Shown here one piece after another: positions 35,346-45,864 of a stretch of DNA of 64,000 nt. Every line of letters starts with the position of its first letter. Positions within the stretch are counted from its first letter, which is position 1. Source of the stretch: Paraspadella gotoi (Eukaryota; Chaetognatha); assembly GCA_051294375.1 (NCBI GenBank), contig CM119268.1:7026861-7090860 (forward strand), in the 5' to 3' direction. Made by a program: the position numbers and the translations under genes. The notes beneath the pieces are model-generated. The model searched no databases. It saw only the letters and a program-made list of their open reading frames with translations, and had not been told where the DNA came from.

Positions 35346-35659
35346 CGAAATTGGATGTTATGAGTCTTGACGCCAGAAAATCGAAAGCCGATGTGGGAAG
35401 GAAAAAGTTTCGGCGAAAAGGGGGGGTTATTGGAGGGGGGAGTGAGGGGGGGGGAGAGGTAAAGGTGGGTAGAAAGTGGAAGAGGCCTGTGGATTGTGGA
35501 TATAAAGCGGTGTGGTAGTTGAGGGGTACAGGACGGGGTAAGGAAGAGTAGGTGGGGGCAGACAGATTAGTGATGTGCAGGTACATATGATAAAGGTATG
35601 GAAGAGGCAGATAAAATTAAGGTAATAGGGAGATGAAATAAGTTTTAAGTCGACTGGTC

Positions 35660-35765
35660 ACTGATATAAAGGTGATTAGGAAAGTGATAAATAGGGTTGA
35701 CATTGACGGTGATAAATAGGGTTGACAGAGACGCTGATAAATAGGGTTGACATAGACGGTGCTAG
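35660..35765 (+). repeat. ~33-bp tandem repeat, three to four copies
   Basis: GGTGATAAATAGGGTTGACA recurs at about 35688, 35720 and (with GCTGATA) 35744. A diverged GGTGATTAGGAAAGTGATAA copy precedes them. Confidence 0.85.
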
Positions 35766-35769
35766 GTGA

Positions 35770-36360
35770 ACAGCGGGTTAGGCGAAGGAAGAGAAGTAGG
35801 AGAACCGAATTTCTCTGGCGACGACTTCGTTGTTGTTATTGTCGTTGTTGTTCTTTTTCTTCGTTGTTGGATTTCTTCTTGTGTCGGACCACGTTGATAA
35901 TTCAGTCAACGCTAAAGTAAGTACTTTGAGGTCAAATAATGGATGCCGGACGACAAAGCTTGCCGTGTCGTTGAAATCTGACTAAAATCAAGTTGTTTAC
36001 TTTGTGAATTGTCCTCCGCATTCGTCACCTTCCTTCTTCGCTCAAAATGTCAAATTGTCAAATTGTCAAATTGTCTCTTTTATTTCAGAAAAAAAAAATT
36101 TTTTCTTCGTTTTTACAAGAATTCCTCGAGTCTCGGTTTAGGAACTCCTTTGAGTTTACCTTCATAGTTTACTTTAATTAACTTGATAAAGCGTTATTAT
36201 ATGAAATCGAAACCACCAATACAAGAATTGTCCATTTGTTTGAAATCTATCTGTTCTCTTTCATCTCTATGAGTGTGTAAAAAAACTTAACCATGGGAGA
36301 GGTTCAATTTTAACTTTCATCAATCATCCAAAAAAAAGATAACTCTGCTGACGCCATAGG
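35770..36360. other. No called gene; donor-like site near 35912
   Basis: A GTT/CTT-rich stretch (35828-35880) gives a hydrophobic Leu/Phe/Val frame ending at AAA|GTAAGT near 35912, superficially like a signal-peptide exon. The frame has a stop upstream and no ATG, so I do not call it. A short family A copy lies at 36201-36240. Confidence 0.35.
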
Positions 36361-36364
36361 TCCC

Positions 36365-36720
36365 TCAATCTCGTTCCGTCACGTGACCAATGGGCGACGC
36401 GTCCGACGTCAAGTGACTGATTGGCGACGCATCTGACTTCATGTTATCAACTTGGATCGCGTCTGACAACACTTGACAAATGGGTTTAACGTCCGATGTC
36501 ACGTCATAAATGTGTTTGAAGTCACATGATAAAATTGGTGATGGGGTTGATATCTCATGATAAATGTGCAATAAGATGTAATGTCCGACAAGACTGAAAA
36601 AAAAATGGGTGACACATCTGATGACAAGTTGGCGATGCGTTTGACGTCACGTGACAAATAGGCGTCGCGTCTGAAGTCACGTGACAAATGGGCGTCGCGT
36701 CTGACGTCATCGGCGAAGTC
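36365..36720 (+). repeat. ~30-bp minisatellite with CACGTGAC and TGACGTCA words
   Basis: Units of the type GCGTCTGACGTCACGTGACA followed by AATGGGCGAC recur with drift. The most conserved ones are at 36640-36712, with a related one at 36375-36400. The CACGTG (E-box) and TGACGTCA (CRE) palindromes recur because they are part of the unit. Confidence 0.75.
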
Positions 36721-36767
36721 GAAGTCGATGATGGAGAGAAATAAAAACTGCGCGTGAGCCATTAATG

Positions 36768-36890
36768 CGGAAGGCGGCGTTGGCGGCGTCGGCGGCGCTT
36801 GGCGGCTATTAGCGGCGTCGGTGGCGGTCTGTGGCGGCCACAGCGTCGGCGGTGGTATGCGGCGATTAGCGGCGATACCGGCGATGAGTT
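36768..36890 (+). repeat. GGCGGC-type G/C-rich minisatellite
   Basis: Words such as GGCGGCGTTGGCGGCGTCGG are reiterated with drift. Confidence 0.75.
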
Positions 36891-36949
36891 AGAGAGAGTC
36901 GTTTGTCGAGGCGGAAAGAGGAGGAAGACAGGGTTGGCGCGATGAAAAG

Positions 36950-37105
36950 GCGAAGGGCGCGGCGAAAGAAGCGGCGAACAAATTGGTGAATGAAGCGGCG
37001 AACAAAGCGGCGAACGAAGCGGCGGAACATAGTGGCAAATAAAGCGGCGAATGAAGAGGCGAACAAAGCGGCAAATGAAGCGGTGAACGAAGCGGCGAAA
37101 GAGTC
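36950..37105 (+). repeat. GCGGCGAACAAA minisatellite (~12-15 bp)
   Basis: Repeated GCGGCGAACAAA and GCGGCGAATGAA. Frames give AANEA on plus and FAASFAALF on minus, both compositional. Confidence 0.85.
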
Positions 37106-37205
37106 GGAGAGATGTTTCGTCTCTCGTTCTAAACTGTTAATGATTCGATTCGATCGGAATTCGATCATTAATGATCGTGACGTAAGGAGCGACGGGCAGT
37201 TTGAG

Positions 37206-37308
<103 letters not shown>

Positions 37309-37581
37309 TAGTTTAACTGAAAAGCTACTTAATCCCAATTGTCAATGTGAAAAGAATTTTGAAAAGCTATCTTTTTTACAGGTATTGCTATTACTATTAA
37401 TACAGAATAAATCGAACGTTAGCGAAAATTTTTTATATTTTCTATATTCATATATATAGGAAAAAATTGAACACTTCATATATTTTTAGTGAAATATCTA
37501 CGTTCGTGCAGAAAATCATTTAATCACTGTATAGGCCAATACATTATTGATTTAATAATATCAAGGTTCAGTAATCAATAC

Positions 37582-39750
37582 TCAATAGTACCAAAAAGCA
37601 CTCAGCATAGGCAATGCCAAAAAGAAAAGTTCAATGACATTGTGACTATCATCCCGAACGTTTACCAAATCTTTCGTCACTTCTTCAGAAAGTGAAGGAA
37701 TGATTTCCCGCCGTTTGCCAAAGATATTCAGTCGCTTCAACTTAAAAAGGTTAATGTGAATATTTACGAACCTCGGAGACTCTGCCGGCGTTCGAGGTGA
37801 GAGCAAAGAATTCAATTTTTCGTAACTAATCGGGCTTTTGATTTCAGCCTGGTTGTAAAAAGTTGGCATACTACTTTTTGGAGTATGCAATCGTTGTTTA
37901 TCGAGACAAAATAAAATAGTAAAGAACGTAATCGTGATGAAAGTTTTGAAAAAATATCTTAATTTATTTTTCTTAATTAGTATATTTTTTAACGAAAAGC
38001 AGATCCACATTAGCAGAGGTAGGAGCGAGATGCTTAAAAGGATATCGTAAGATGGTTTTATTACATTTTGATAAATGATTTGATTATGATAATACTTTAA
38101 GAGGTGCATTGAATGAAAAGGTTTGGAAAAAATATTGTCATCAACAAATTGCCATGTTTCTACGAGCGCTTTTTGCATCACGAAAAATTCACATATTAAC
38201 CCAATTGTTATCAAACAAATGAACCAAAAAAATCGATTACCCTTGAAACAAACGCGATGGTGTCTTTTAGTACCGTAGCCCTCGAAAAATGAAAGAACCA
38301 TGTGCAACGACATGGATGCATAAGTAAAATTGACAAAACCTGTAAAACTTTTATGTAATAGTTCCTTATAAATGAATAATGAATAAAGATTCGTTCGAAG
38401 GAGGCATTTCTTACTGTTGCACAGAAAGAAACCTTCTTTTTTGCAAGTCATTTCATGACTTATGGCGCTGTAGACGCTTCGTGATGTCATTGATAACGGC
38501 ACCAACGAAGCGATAAGAAACAAAACCAATTTTCCGAATTCTTTTCGCCAGAACAAATGAGCAACGACGTAGACGATTCCCAAACTCAAATCCAAGAACA
38601 ACAAAATCATAATCGTCCTGTGATGCGGAGAAAGAAACTTGTAATTCCCGACGGCGTGATGTTGACCTTTTTCCAGAGGTTCATCCGGATGGAGCGAGCG
38701 ATGATTTTCGCACGAGGCCATCACGTCTTGCGTAATAATTTTCCTCCATCGCCTCTCATCAATCAGTCCCACCATTTCAAAACAGACTCGGGGGAGCCTC
38801 ACTATAAAAAACTCGTTTAAATATCTAGCGTCGAAATAAACTAATTTGGGACTCTGATAGGCCGAAGTTGTCATTTCTCGATTGGCAATGGCAAAAAATT
38901 TCGAACGGACGCTCGCTCGCTGATCTTCGTTAAAAAAAATCGCGACGACGAAGACGTTCCACGAAATCATGAAGAGAAGTTGGGAGAAGGAGACGGACGT
39001 TCTCCGGTCGAGTTTTTCCCCGAATAAACTCGTGAGATAATCTTTCAATTCGATGAGAGTGAAGAGTCTCACGAGCGCCATCAGGGTGAGCAAGGAAAGC
39101 CAGGGCGACCACTTTAACGCCCAAACGTAGACGAGGTAAATGTTAACGGTGACGCCGACGGCGCCTTGAATGACGCCGACGACGCCGCGTGGTCCCGCCA
39201 GCGGATCCCGAGATTGGACGGCGAAAGAGGCGGAGCTGAATGTCGAAAGACCGAAGGAGATAAGCGTCTCGTAGTCATTCATCTCCCAAGCGCAAGTGTG
39301 CAATCTTTCCGTTTGCCATTGGCAGCTGCAAGGTTTCGTGGTTTGGGTCAAAGTCCCATTGGCGTTTAGCTCAAAGACCATGGGCTTTCTGTTTCTGATT
39401 TGTAAACATTGCTCGCTGGTTCCGCTGGTCAGAGTCAGGATCAGCGCTGCGGCTTGAATCAGCATCTGGGGAAACGCTTCAGACACCAAGAGCAAGAAAT
39501 CTAAAGATCTGATGAGTTGGTTCTTTTTCGTTATCATCGACTTTGCAGATTCGTCGAGAATCGATCGACGGTCGTCCAAATAAAGGTCGACCATAAAGAC
39601 GACGTTGCCCAGGCCCGCGATGCAAAACATAATCAACAAGGTCTTCCTGACTCCGTCGAGGAGTCGCGGATACAACGATTTATCTTTGGTCAAACTGCGA
39701 TAAACGCGAGCGGCGGAGACGCAACTGTGCGTTGCCAGGACAAGGCCCAT
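37582..39750 (-). CDS. Polytopic membrane protein, possibly XK-related
   Basis: An uninterrupted ORF of 722 codons, the longest convincing one in the window. The start is chosen at 39750 because GCCGCCATGG is a textbook Kozak context. The frame is closed by a TGA about 110 bases upstream with no other ATG between. Hydrophobic segments lie near residues 37-57, 83-108, 188-210, 214-233, 256-273, 379-400, 406-421, 455-490, 507-525, 570-587 and 599-617. Residues 82-101 (SLDFLLLVSEAFPQMLIQAA) recall the E.APQL.LQ helix of XK/XKR proteins, and the preceding segment suits the helix before it. A cysteine cluster (115, 141, 143, 153) suggests an extracellular loop. XK-family members are lipid scramblases or their relatives, usually 350-650 residues, so this is long. 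The 3' half is clearly AT-richer than the 5' half. Another polytopic family is possible; coding status is firmer than the family. Confidence 0.72.
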   Translation of the reverse strand: MGLVLATHSCVSAARVYRSLTKDKSLYPRLLDGVRKTLLIMFCIAGLGNVVFMVDLYLDDRRSILDESAKSMITKKNQLIRSLDFLLLVSEAFPQMLIQAAALILTLTSGTSEQCLQIRNRKPMVFELNANGTLTQTTKPCSCQWQTERLHTCAWEMNDYETLISFGLSTFSSASFAVQSRDPLAGPRGVVGVIQGAVGVTVNIYLVYVWALKWSPWLSLLTLMALVRLFTLIELKDYLTSLFGEKLDRRTSVSFSQLLFMISWNVFVVAIFFNEDQRASVRSKFFAIANREMTTSAYQSPKLVYFDARYLNEFFIVRLPRVCFEMVGLIDERRWRKIITQDVMASCENHRSLHPDEPLEKGQHHAVGNYKFLSPHHRTIMILLFLDLSLGIVYVVAHLFWRKEFGKLVLFLIASLVPLSMTSRSVYSAISHEMTCKKEGFFLCNSKKCLLRTNLYSLFIYKELLHKSFTGFVNFTYASMSLHMVLSFFEGYGTKRHHRVCFKGNRFFWFICLITIGLICEFFVMQKALVETWQFVDDNIFSKPFHSMHLLKYYHNQIIYQNVIKPSYDILLSISLLPLLMWICFSLKNILIKKNKLRYFFKTFITITFFTILFCLDKQRLHTPKSSMPTFYNQAEIKSPISYEKLNSLLSPRTPAESPRFVNIHINLFKLKRLNIFGKRREIIPSLSEEVTKDLVNVRDDSHNVIELFFLALPMLSAFWYY

Positions 39751-39755
39751 GGCGG
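39741..39755 (-). promoter_or_regulatory. Kozak translation start of the membrane protein
   Basis: GCCGCCATGG matches the strong vertebrate-type Kozak consensus exactly and decides the start. An upstream ATG at 39871 opens a different frame (63 codons) and could act as an upstream ORF. Confidence 0.6.
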
Positions 39756-39957
39756 CGCCGAGATGGCGTCCAGGTGAAAGTCTTTTCGACAGAAGCGAAT
39801 CGTCGTTCGTACGTCGGTGACGACGTCGGCGACGCTGCGAAGACGACGACGAGGAGTTGAATTTTGTTCATTTTGGCGGGAAAAAGGAAGGAGTTAAAAA
39901 TGAAAAGGCATAAAGAGTTTTGGATGGAATGAGATGTAGAAAAAGGGAGGAAGGGGG

Positions 39958-40038
39958 AAGAGAGAGAGAGAGAGAGAGAGAGAAGAGGAAGAGAGAGAGA
40001 GAGATTTAATTAATATTGCAATATTTAGTTTGTTAATG

Positions 40039-40097
<59 letters not shown>

Positions 40098-40105
40098 AGA
40101 GAATT
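39958..40105 (+). repeat. GA microsatellites, two blocks
   Basis: (GA)n at 39958-40005 and 40040-40102, within about 350 bp upstream of the membrane-protein start, so in its presumed promoter or 5' region. Confidence 0.92.
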
Positions 40106-40109
40106 TAAT

Positions 40110-40615
40110 TAAAAATAAAAAGAGCTCAATATTTTATTAGGAGATATTTCCATTTCGCGATATTTTTTTTGGATGTACATACTGAATGTATCAAAGTGGA
40201 AACTAGATGAAATTTGCTTTAGTTTGCAGAAGTTATTCACTGCGCCATTGCCTCGTAAAAAAGATTGACGCGAGAATGATATATTTGTTTTATAACAGTT
40301 TCAAACTATTGGTTTAATCGTTTTCACGTTTAAGCTGATGATCGTTTTCTCGACTGAAATATATGACAAACAACGATATTGTGGATTTCCCTTGTATGCT
40401 TAATAATAAACGTCGTCGCATTTATAAGTTTGTTATTATCTTGTTTATATCGACGGAGATTTCGCACGAGCGACCGAAAAAATCGATAGAATAATCGTCA
40501 TAAAATACAATACGAACGACTTATAAATATAGTAGGTTTATTGGAGAAAAAAAATCAATTATCAGCAATCATCAAAAATGATTGTAGTCACTAGACAACG
40601 ACGAAAAAAACGAAG
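40110..40615. other. AT-rich, nothing seen
   Basis: No coding or repeat signal. Confidence 0.5.
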
Positions 40616-40617
40616 AA

Positions 40618-40715
40618 AACGACAACGACGATAACGAAAACGTCAAAAACGATGACGACGACGACGATTAAAACAACAACAACCAAGTCAACGACAACGA
40701 CACCCTCGGCAACAA
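40618..40715 (+). repeat. Degenerate ACG/ACA trinucleotide repeat
   Basis: ACGACGATAACGAAAACG-type triplets. The Thr-rich ORF here is compositional. Confidence 0.75.
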
Positions 40716-40940
40716 TATGGAAAGTTGCAATCAACAGTCAACATTCAGCTCGCGAATTCTGTCTAGAGAAAGCAAAAAAAAAAAAAAAAGCAGAAAAAAA
40801 AGCGAGAAAAAGTGAGAAAAAAAGCCTTGAAAACTGAGTTAATAAGCTTAATCGGTTGATGGCGTGGAACGACCTTTACCCTTCCTGACCCCGTCACTCT
40901 TTATTATACATGGGTTATGTCTCCGTCGTCGAACGCCATC

Positions 40941-41310
40941 GTTCGGTCGAGCGTCTTGCGGCGAATTAGTCGCGAGACTTTGCTTTATTGTCATAGTCGT
41001 CATTGTCATCGTCGCCAACGTTCGGTCGAGCGTCTTGCGGCGAATTCATTTCGAGTCTTTGCTTTATTGTCGTCATCATTTGTCATCGTCGTCAGCTTTC
41101 CAACAAGCATCTCGTGGCGAATTCGTTGCAAGTCTTTGATTCGTCATCGTCGTCGTTGTCATCGTTGTCGTCGTCATCATTCGGTCGAGTGTCTTGTGGC
41201 GAATTGGTCGGAGTCTCTGATTCATTGTCGTTGTCGTCATAGTCGCCAGTGTTTGGTCGAGCATCTTGCGACGAATTCATCGCAAGTCTTTGATTCGTAG
41301 TCATTGTCGT
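40941..41310 (+). repeat. ~71-80-bp minisatellite, five copies
   Basis: Units start near 40941, 41021, 41101, 41181 and 41251 with TTCGGTCGAGCGTCTTGCGG, then CGAATT, a short variable part, then GAGTCTTTG and a stretch of GTCATCGTC triplets. The trinucleotide part varies in length between units. It continues as GTC triplets to about 41370. Overlapping ORFs on both strands reflect the repeat. Confidence 0.9.
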
Positions 41311-41399
41311 CGTCATCCCTGTCGTCGTCATCGTTGTCGTCGTGACGATCGTCGTCTTCGTCGTAATTGTGGTTGAAGTAGGTGACATCATGAATTTTT

Positions 41400-41990
41400 A
41401 GATTTGTTGCTGAAAGTTGAAGTTTCTTTTGATTTTAATTACGTTGTTAATAGTGTGGAGGACCTGGAGGTGATATTTTATTTAGAAAAACTAAATGACT
41501 GTTCTAATTGTTGACGATTGCGAGATTTAGTCATAGACGTCATTCCGGGAAAAGCTCGAAAAGCAATAATAGAAAGCCGATTCAAATTCTCTTATTAATT
41601 TAACGAATTTCATAACTTATTTCGAAAAGAAGTGATGCCGGCTAACATTAAAGCAATTTATATTGCTTACATTTATGCAATTTACTAAACAAATACGATC
41701 AATCTCCACTATAGATTTAATCATGTTGGCAAATAATGTATTTTCATAAGTATTGTCGTGGTAAATAATCATTCGCCGAACCATTTTTTTCCTCATCATT
41801 GTCGTCTTCTTTCTACAAAAACTGAGAAACTGGAATTTAATTTCGCCGACTTTTCACGTCAGATGGCGATGAACACAGGAAGATACCGAATCGTCTTTTG
41901 TCTTTTCCATTAGCAACTAAGTAGGAATCATTTTCCAGATCAAAAATCGGTATTAGAATTTCTTTCCTGCGGCGCATTTTCAGATCCATC
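41400..41990. other. AT-rich, nothing seen
   Basis: No supported gene or repeat. Confidence 0.5.
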
Positions 41991-42004
41991 TCTCGGGGGA
42001 CAAA

Positions 42005-42145
42005 TTTACAGCGCCGATCCACTCACAGTGCCAAATTTGCGGCGCTGATCGCCTCCGCGACGCTAATTCTATACACATTTACCAGTCTGCGGCGCCGATC
42101 CGCTCCGCAGCGCGCATCCGTCTCGCGGGGCCAATTTAAGGCGCA
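42005..42145 (+). repeat. ~45-bp GCGGCGCCGATC minisatellite
   Basis: GCGCCGATCC.CTC, GCGGCGCTGATCGCCTCCGC and GCGGCGCCGATCCGCTCCGC recur at about 42011, 42042 and 42090 with CAAATTT spacers. Confidence 0.7.
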
Positions 42146-42149
42146 ACGC

Positions 42150-43250
42150 CGACGCGCGAGGCGAGTTTCTCTTCCAGAAATTCGTCGTAAAATTTTCTCT
42201 GTGATATTTACGGCGAAAGGGAAACAGGTGCGTCATAAAACGAAGGTCGCGCCGTGGCAGATGGCGGCCGCAGATGTCGACAGATGCCGCTATGTGCAAG
42301 ATGCTGAGTTTTTTGAGAAATCGTCGGAGAAAGAAATTTGCAAGTACGTAATGGTTCCGGATAAACCGATAAACGGATAAAACTGAAAATTACTGTAATT
42401 TCTCGGCATTTTTTATGAATAAAAAAAAACATTTGCAACTTGACGAGATCGAGTTGTTGCCACCATCCACGGCAGATGCTGTTGGAAAGATCGATGCGAG
42501 GTTACGAGTCCAGATGGTTTTGCGGAATCCGTTGCAGATTGAGTCGATTTCGTTGGCCGCGGGAGAAAAGTCGTCGAGAGTATCATAAAAAGCGGAAGGA
42601 GAGATGGAAAGAATGAGGGAAGGATGGGAGGAATGAAAATACATGAAATGAAGGTCAAGGAAAGTTGAGAAAAGAAAGAAAATGAAGCAAGGAAAAAACC
42701 AAGAGGAGGAAAGTAACCTTAGTCTTGGTCTCGGATTAAAGACATTGAATTTTTTTTCAGATCGGTTCATCTTATGTTGTTGCGCCGCAGTGATTTTATT
42801 TTCCCTTTGATCATATGATATGATATAACATGACCTGACATGACTAAAATTCCGTCTTTTATTCCTTATAGTTATAGGATTTCCTGAAGACGGCGATAGC
42901 AGTCACTTAGATTTGAGGTTTTTTCCTGTCTTAACAAATGAACAACCAAGTAAAAGTAAATTATATACGTTTTTCATGTAAGTGGGACCAGACCGATGAA
43001 CAGACATACCGATCGACAGGAAGACCGACCGACCGACCGAATACTCGAGTACTCGCGGCGCAACTAAAATGTAAAATTTGGCTCCTTACGGACGATAGGA
43101 GCGGACGTCGCTGGCAGTTGGAGCTAGATATAAGGGAACCTGATTGGACAGGGGATCAGAATCATTGTTAAACATTCATCTCGCCTTCTTGTTTTATAGT
43201 AACAACCTTTGCGATAAAAGATAACATGAGAAGGCAAGGATTAATCTTTT
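42150..43250. other. No supported gene
   Basis: Overlapping ORFs on the minus strand (42390-42770) are Ser/Phe/Leu-rich and arise from purine-rich plus-strand sequence. TATGATATGATATAACATGA near 42815 is a short repeat. No domain is visible. Confidence 0.45.
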
Positions 43251-43256
43251 TCAGGA

Positions 43257-43257
43257 C

Positions 43258-43296
<39 letters not shown>

Positions 43297-43297
43297 C
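43257..43297 (+). repeat. (GAC)n trinucleotide repeat, ~13 units
   Basis: Nearly pure ACG/GAC triplets, the complement of the GTC arrays elsewhere in the window. Confidence 0.95.
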
Positions 43298-43444
43298 TGA
43301 GCCTCTCCATTCATGCGTTTAACAAAAAAAGTCTTCATTTTTTCTTCTTCCTTTTTTTCCATTTTTTATGAAGAGTCTTACGAGAGAAGGAAAAAAATAG
43401 AAACGCAAACAAATTATTTCGCGCATCTTAAGTAATCTATTTTC

Positions 43445-43445
<1 letters not shown>

Positions 43446-43524
<79 letters not shown>
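43446..43524 (+). repeat. (CT)n microsatellite, ~38 units
   Basis: CT dinucleotide with a single CC interruption near 43464. A GCC/CCG triplet run follows at 43610-43635. Confidence 0.95.
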
Positions 43525-43526
<2 letters not shown>

Positions 43527-43639
43527 ATTTTTCGCTGGAATATTTTTTGTTTGCGTCCCCGAGGCAAAATAAGACGCTGGTGGCCGATGACGCCGCCTAG
43601 CGAGGAGGACGCCGCCGCCGCCGCCGCCGCCGCAGCCAA

Positions 43640-44685
43640 CACGGCCGGCCAGGTTTCCTCTTTCCATCTCATGGTCGAAATCCGACAGAAAATAAAAAGT
43701 AAAAAGAAAACGTGAATGTAAAAAAAGAAAAGAATCCCGTTTATTTTTCCCGCCGCGATTATTTTATTTTTTTTAAATACGTAGGAGCCCCCAAAAATGC
43801 TTTTAGGTTTGCTCGTACTTTTTGCCACAGTACACGATTTTTAGTGGGCCTCGTATCTGAGCTAAGCTATTAGAAACCAACCCGTATTTTCCTGCCCCCC
43901 CCCCGCCCCATCGCTCCGTGGCGCTTGTTTTGTACCGGCGTCTATTCAAAGGCGGCGCTCTTTTTTGGCCCCGGCGTCTCCAAGCTAGATTTTCGCCGCC
44001 TCAAATTCGGCGGCGTCCCTCGGCAGATATTAAAAAGACTTCTTTTTCTCGGCGCCGGAAATCGGGTTTTAGACTTTTTCCGTTTTGGCCTCCTTAAAAA
44101 TATTATATATTTTTTTAAGGATCTTTATTGCTTAGTTTTACGGGATAATACGGTAGTAAAATCAGATGTAGTAAAGTAGTAAAAAAGGGTTAAAAAAAAT
44201 GTTGCGGTAAAAAAGTTTTTTTTTGTTTAAGATTTCGTTGCAACTTGAACAACTAAAATGAAAATTGAAATCATTTTCCTCATTCTCATTCAACAAGGTC
44301 TCCAAGTTTATTATCTTTATTTCATATTTTTTTGTACGAGAAGCAGAACCCAAAAGAAAGGAAGATAAAAATAAATTAGAAAAAAATTGTCGCTTCTGGC
44401 GACCAGATTCAGTTTTGGGCCAATTTTTTTCCCTTTTTTTGGTCGGATATTTTTTTTTTCCTTTTCATCTTTTGATGTCGCATCTTAGGGTTGCGGAGTT
44501 TCGCATCTCTTTTATCTTTCTTTTCCACGACGAAGAAAACAAAGAAAAAGAAAAGGAATACTGTGGTTGTAGAAGTGACAGGAAATTTTCTCCCTTGCGT
44601 CTTAACTCCAGCGAAAAAAAAACGGTTATGGACAATTTGGATGGAAAAACTAAGCAACAAAACAATAAACTCGTCTCGTTCCGTT
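43640..44685. other. No supported gene
   Basis: Mixed composition with T runs. ORFs of up to 186 codons (44265-44825) include the CT tract at their end and have no recognised domain. Confidence 0.45.
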
Positions 44686-44688
44686 GCA

Positions 44689-44795
<107 letters not shown>

Positions 44796-44799
44796 TGTC

Positions 44800-45620
44800 A
44801 CCCGCGCGTGGAGCATTCAGAGTAATCATAACTGCCTCGTCTTTTCGTGAAATTAACTTCAGTGGGTCTCACTATATCCTCCGGACTTTCGGATTTCTTC
44901 ACACGCACTTTCGCACCTTTGACTTTTCCTACCAAATTCGCTATTTTTGATAAACCATTGTTTTACATCTCAAATCTTACTATTTGACCCCTCCATGAAT
45001 TTTTGTCCATTTTAAAGTCCATTACCAGTCGCGATTCATATTTTTAGCCGTTCATCTCATAATTTAAACTCTTACTCCAACTATGTTTTCATCCTCTTCA
45101 CTCCAACAAGCAATCGGTTCTTTCTCGAACTCACTTTTCACTTATCCTACCATCCCAGCACTCGTCCCCTTTCATACCCCACCCCTACTCCCACCCCCCC
45201 GCACCCACCACCTTTAAAACCACCTTCTTCAACTTTCCGAGATTGCGTTCCAAAAACTCGCGCGGTTTTCGACGTCAGAAGCGGCGACAATCCAAGCGGA
45301 AAAGGATGTACGAAGAGGGAAAAAGAAAAAAGAGAAAGAAAATAAAGAGAAGAAGAAAGAAGACGAAACTAAAAGAAAGAAAAGAGGAAATCTCTTTCTT
45401 TCTTTCTTTCTTTTTACTTTTCTCTATCTCGAGGTTTTTCACGGTCCAACGAGGTTTTTAACTTTTTCTCGAATCCTCTTTCCTCTGTCGGTTCGCGTTT
45501 CTCGACAGGGTTTTAGTTCGATACGATAATTCTCAGTTTGAATACGTAATGAAATTGTTTTTTTAATTATTGTGTAATTTTTTTAAGTTGTAACGTGTAC
45601 GGAGAAAGGGATATGTTTTT
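44800..45620. other. No supported gene
   Basis: C/T-rich then A/G-rich unique sequence (45290-45400 purine-rich, 45393-45430 TTTC repeats). Nothing coding recognised. Confidence 0.5.
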
Positions 45621-45640
45621 TTTTTTTAAACAATATTTTT

Positions 45641-45802
45641 TTAACAAAGTTTGATTTTATTTTTGCAACGAATTTTATTTTACAAGAGCAGACATGTTTC
45701 GGCTCACAATACGAGCCTTCATCAGCGCATATGAGTTGAGCCGAAACATGTCTGCTCTTGTAAAATAAAATTCGTTGCAAAAATAAAATCAAACTTTGTT
45801 AA
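45641..45802. repeat. Perfect inverted repeat, 66-bp arms
   Basis: The left arm TTAACAAAGTTTGATTTTAT...CGGCTCA is matched base for base by its reverse complement at 45737-45802. The lack of a single mismatch implies recent origin or gene conversion between arms. Confidence 0.97.
45686..45730 (-). ncRNA. Hammerhead-ribozyme-like motif (type I arrangement)
   Basis: The minus strand reads GCG, CTGATGA (45719-45725), A, then stem II GGCTC / GTATTGT loop / GAGCC, then GAAA (45697-45700), C, AT, GTC (45691-45693) and TGC. This is the order of the hammerhead core: CUGAUGA, stem II (5 bp), GAAA, a two-pair stem III with a tiny loop, and a GUC cleavage triplet. Stem I can form from GCG with UGC (one wobble). 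One extra A between CUGAUGA and stem II departs from the textbook core. Very short stem III is known in Penelope-element hammerheads. Self-cleavage is not shown by sequence alone. Confidence 0.55.
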
Positions 45803-45864
45803 TCTCTCAAACAACGAAAAAGAAAGGATAATTACCATGAATACCTAAACAATATTTTTAAAAT

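Larger units (their letters stand above)
45627..45859. mobile_element. Foldback insertion, probable Penelope-type (PLE) or related retroelement end, with 14-bp target duplication
   Basis: The core is a perfect inverted repeat with 66-bp arms (45641-45706 and 45737-45802) around a 30-bp spacer, followed by a 43-bp tail (45803-45845). The direct repeat TAAACAATATTTTT sits immediately before the left arm (45627-45640) and after the tail (45846-45859), as a target-site duplication would. The spacer and left arm together form a hammerhead-like motif on the minus strand. Penelope-like elements are known to carry hammerhead motifs in their terminal repeats, to insert with inverted partial terminal repeats, and to bear short tails. 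This small copy has no protein. A retrozyme or other hammerhead-bearing SINE is the alternative. Confidence 0.65.

Noticed and set aside
35828-35911. Signal-peptide-like exon ending at AAA|GTAAGT
   Set aside because: The hydrophobic frame comes from a GTT/CTT-rich repeat; a stop lies just upstream and there is no ATG.
38557-39777. Plus-strand and alternative-frame ORFs over 38.5-39.8 kb
   Set aside because: Antisense or frame-shifted shadows of the 722-codon membrane-protein ORF.
40325-40362. Plus-strand CTGATGA...GAAA as a further hammerhead
   Set aside because: Only a 3-bp stem II, extra bases before GAAA and no cleavage triplet in a suitable place.
40941-41310. CRISPR-like array
   Set aside because: Units are tandem with diverged internal triplets rather than identical repeats with unique spacers, and the genome is eukaryotic.
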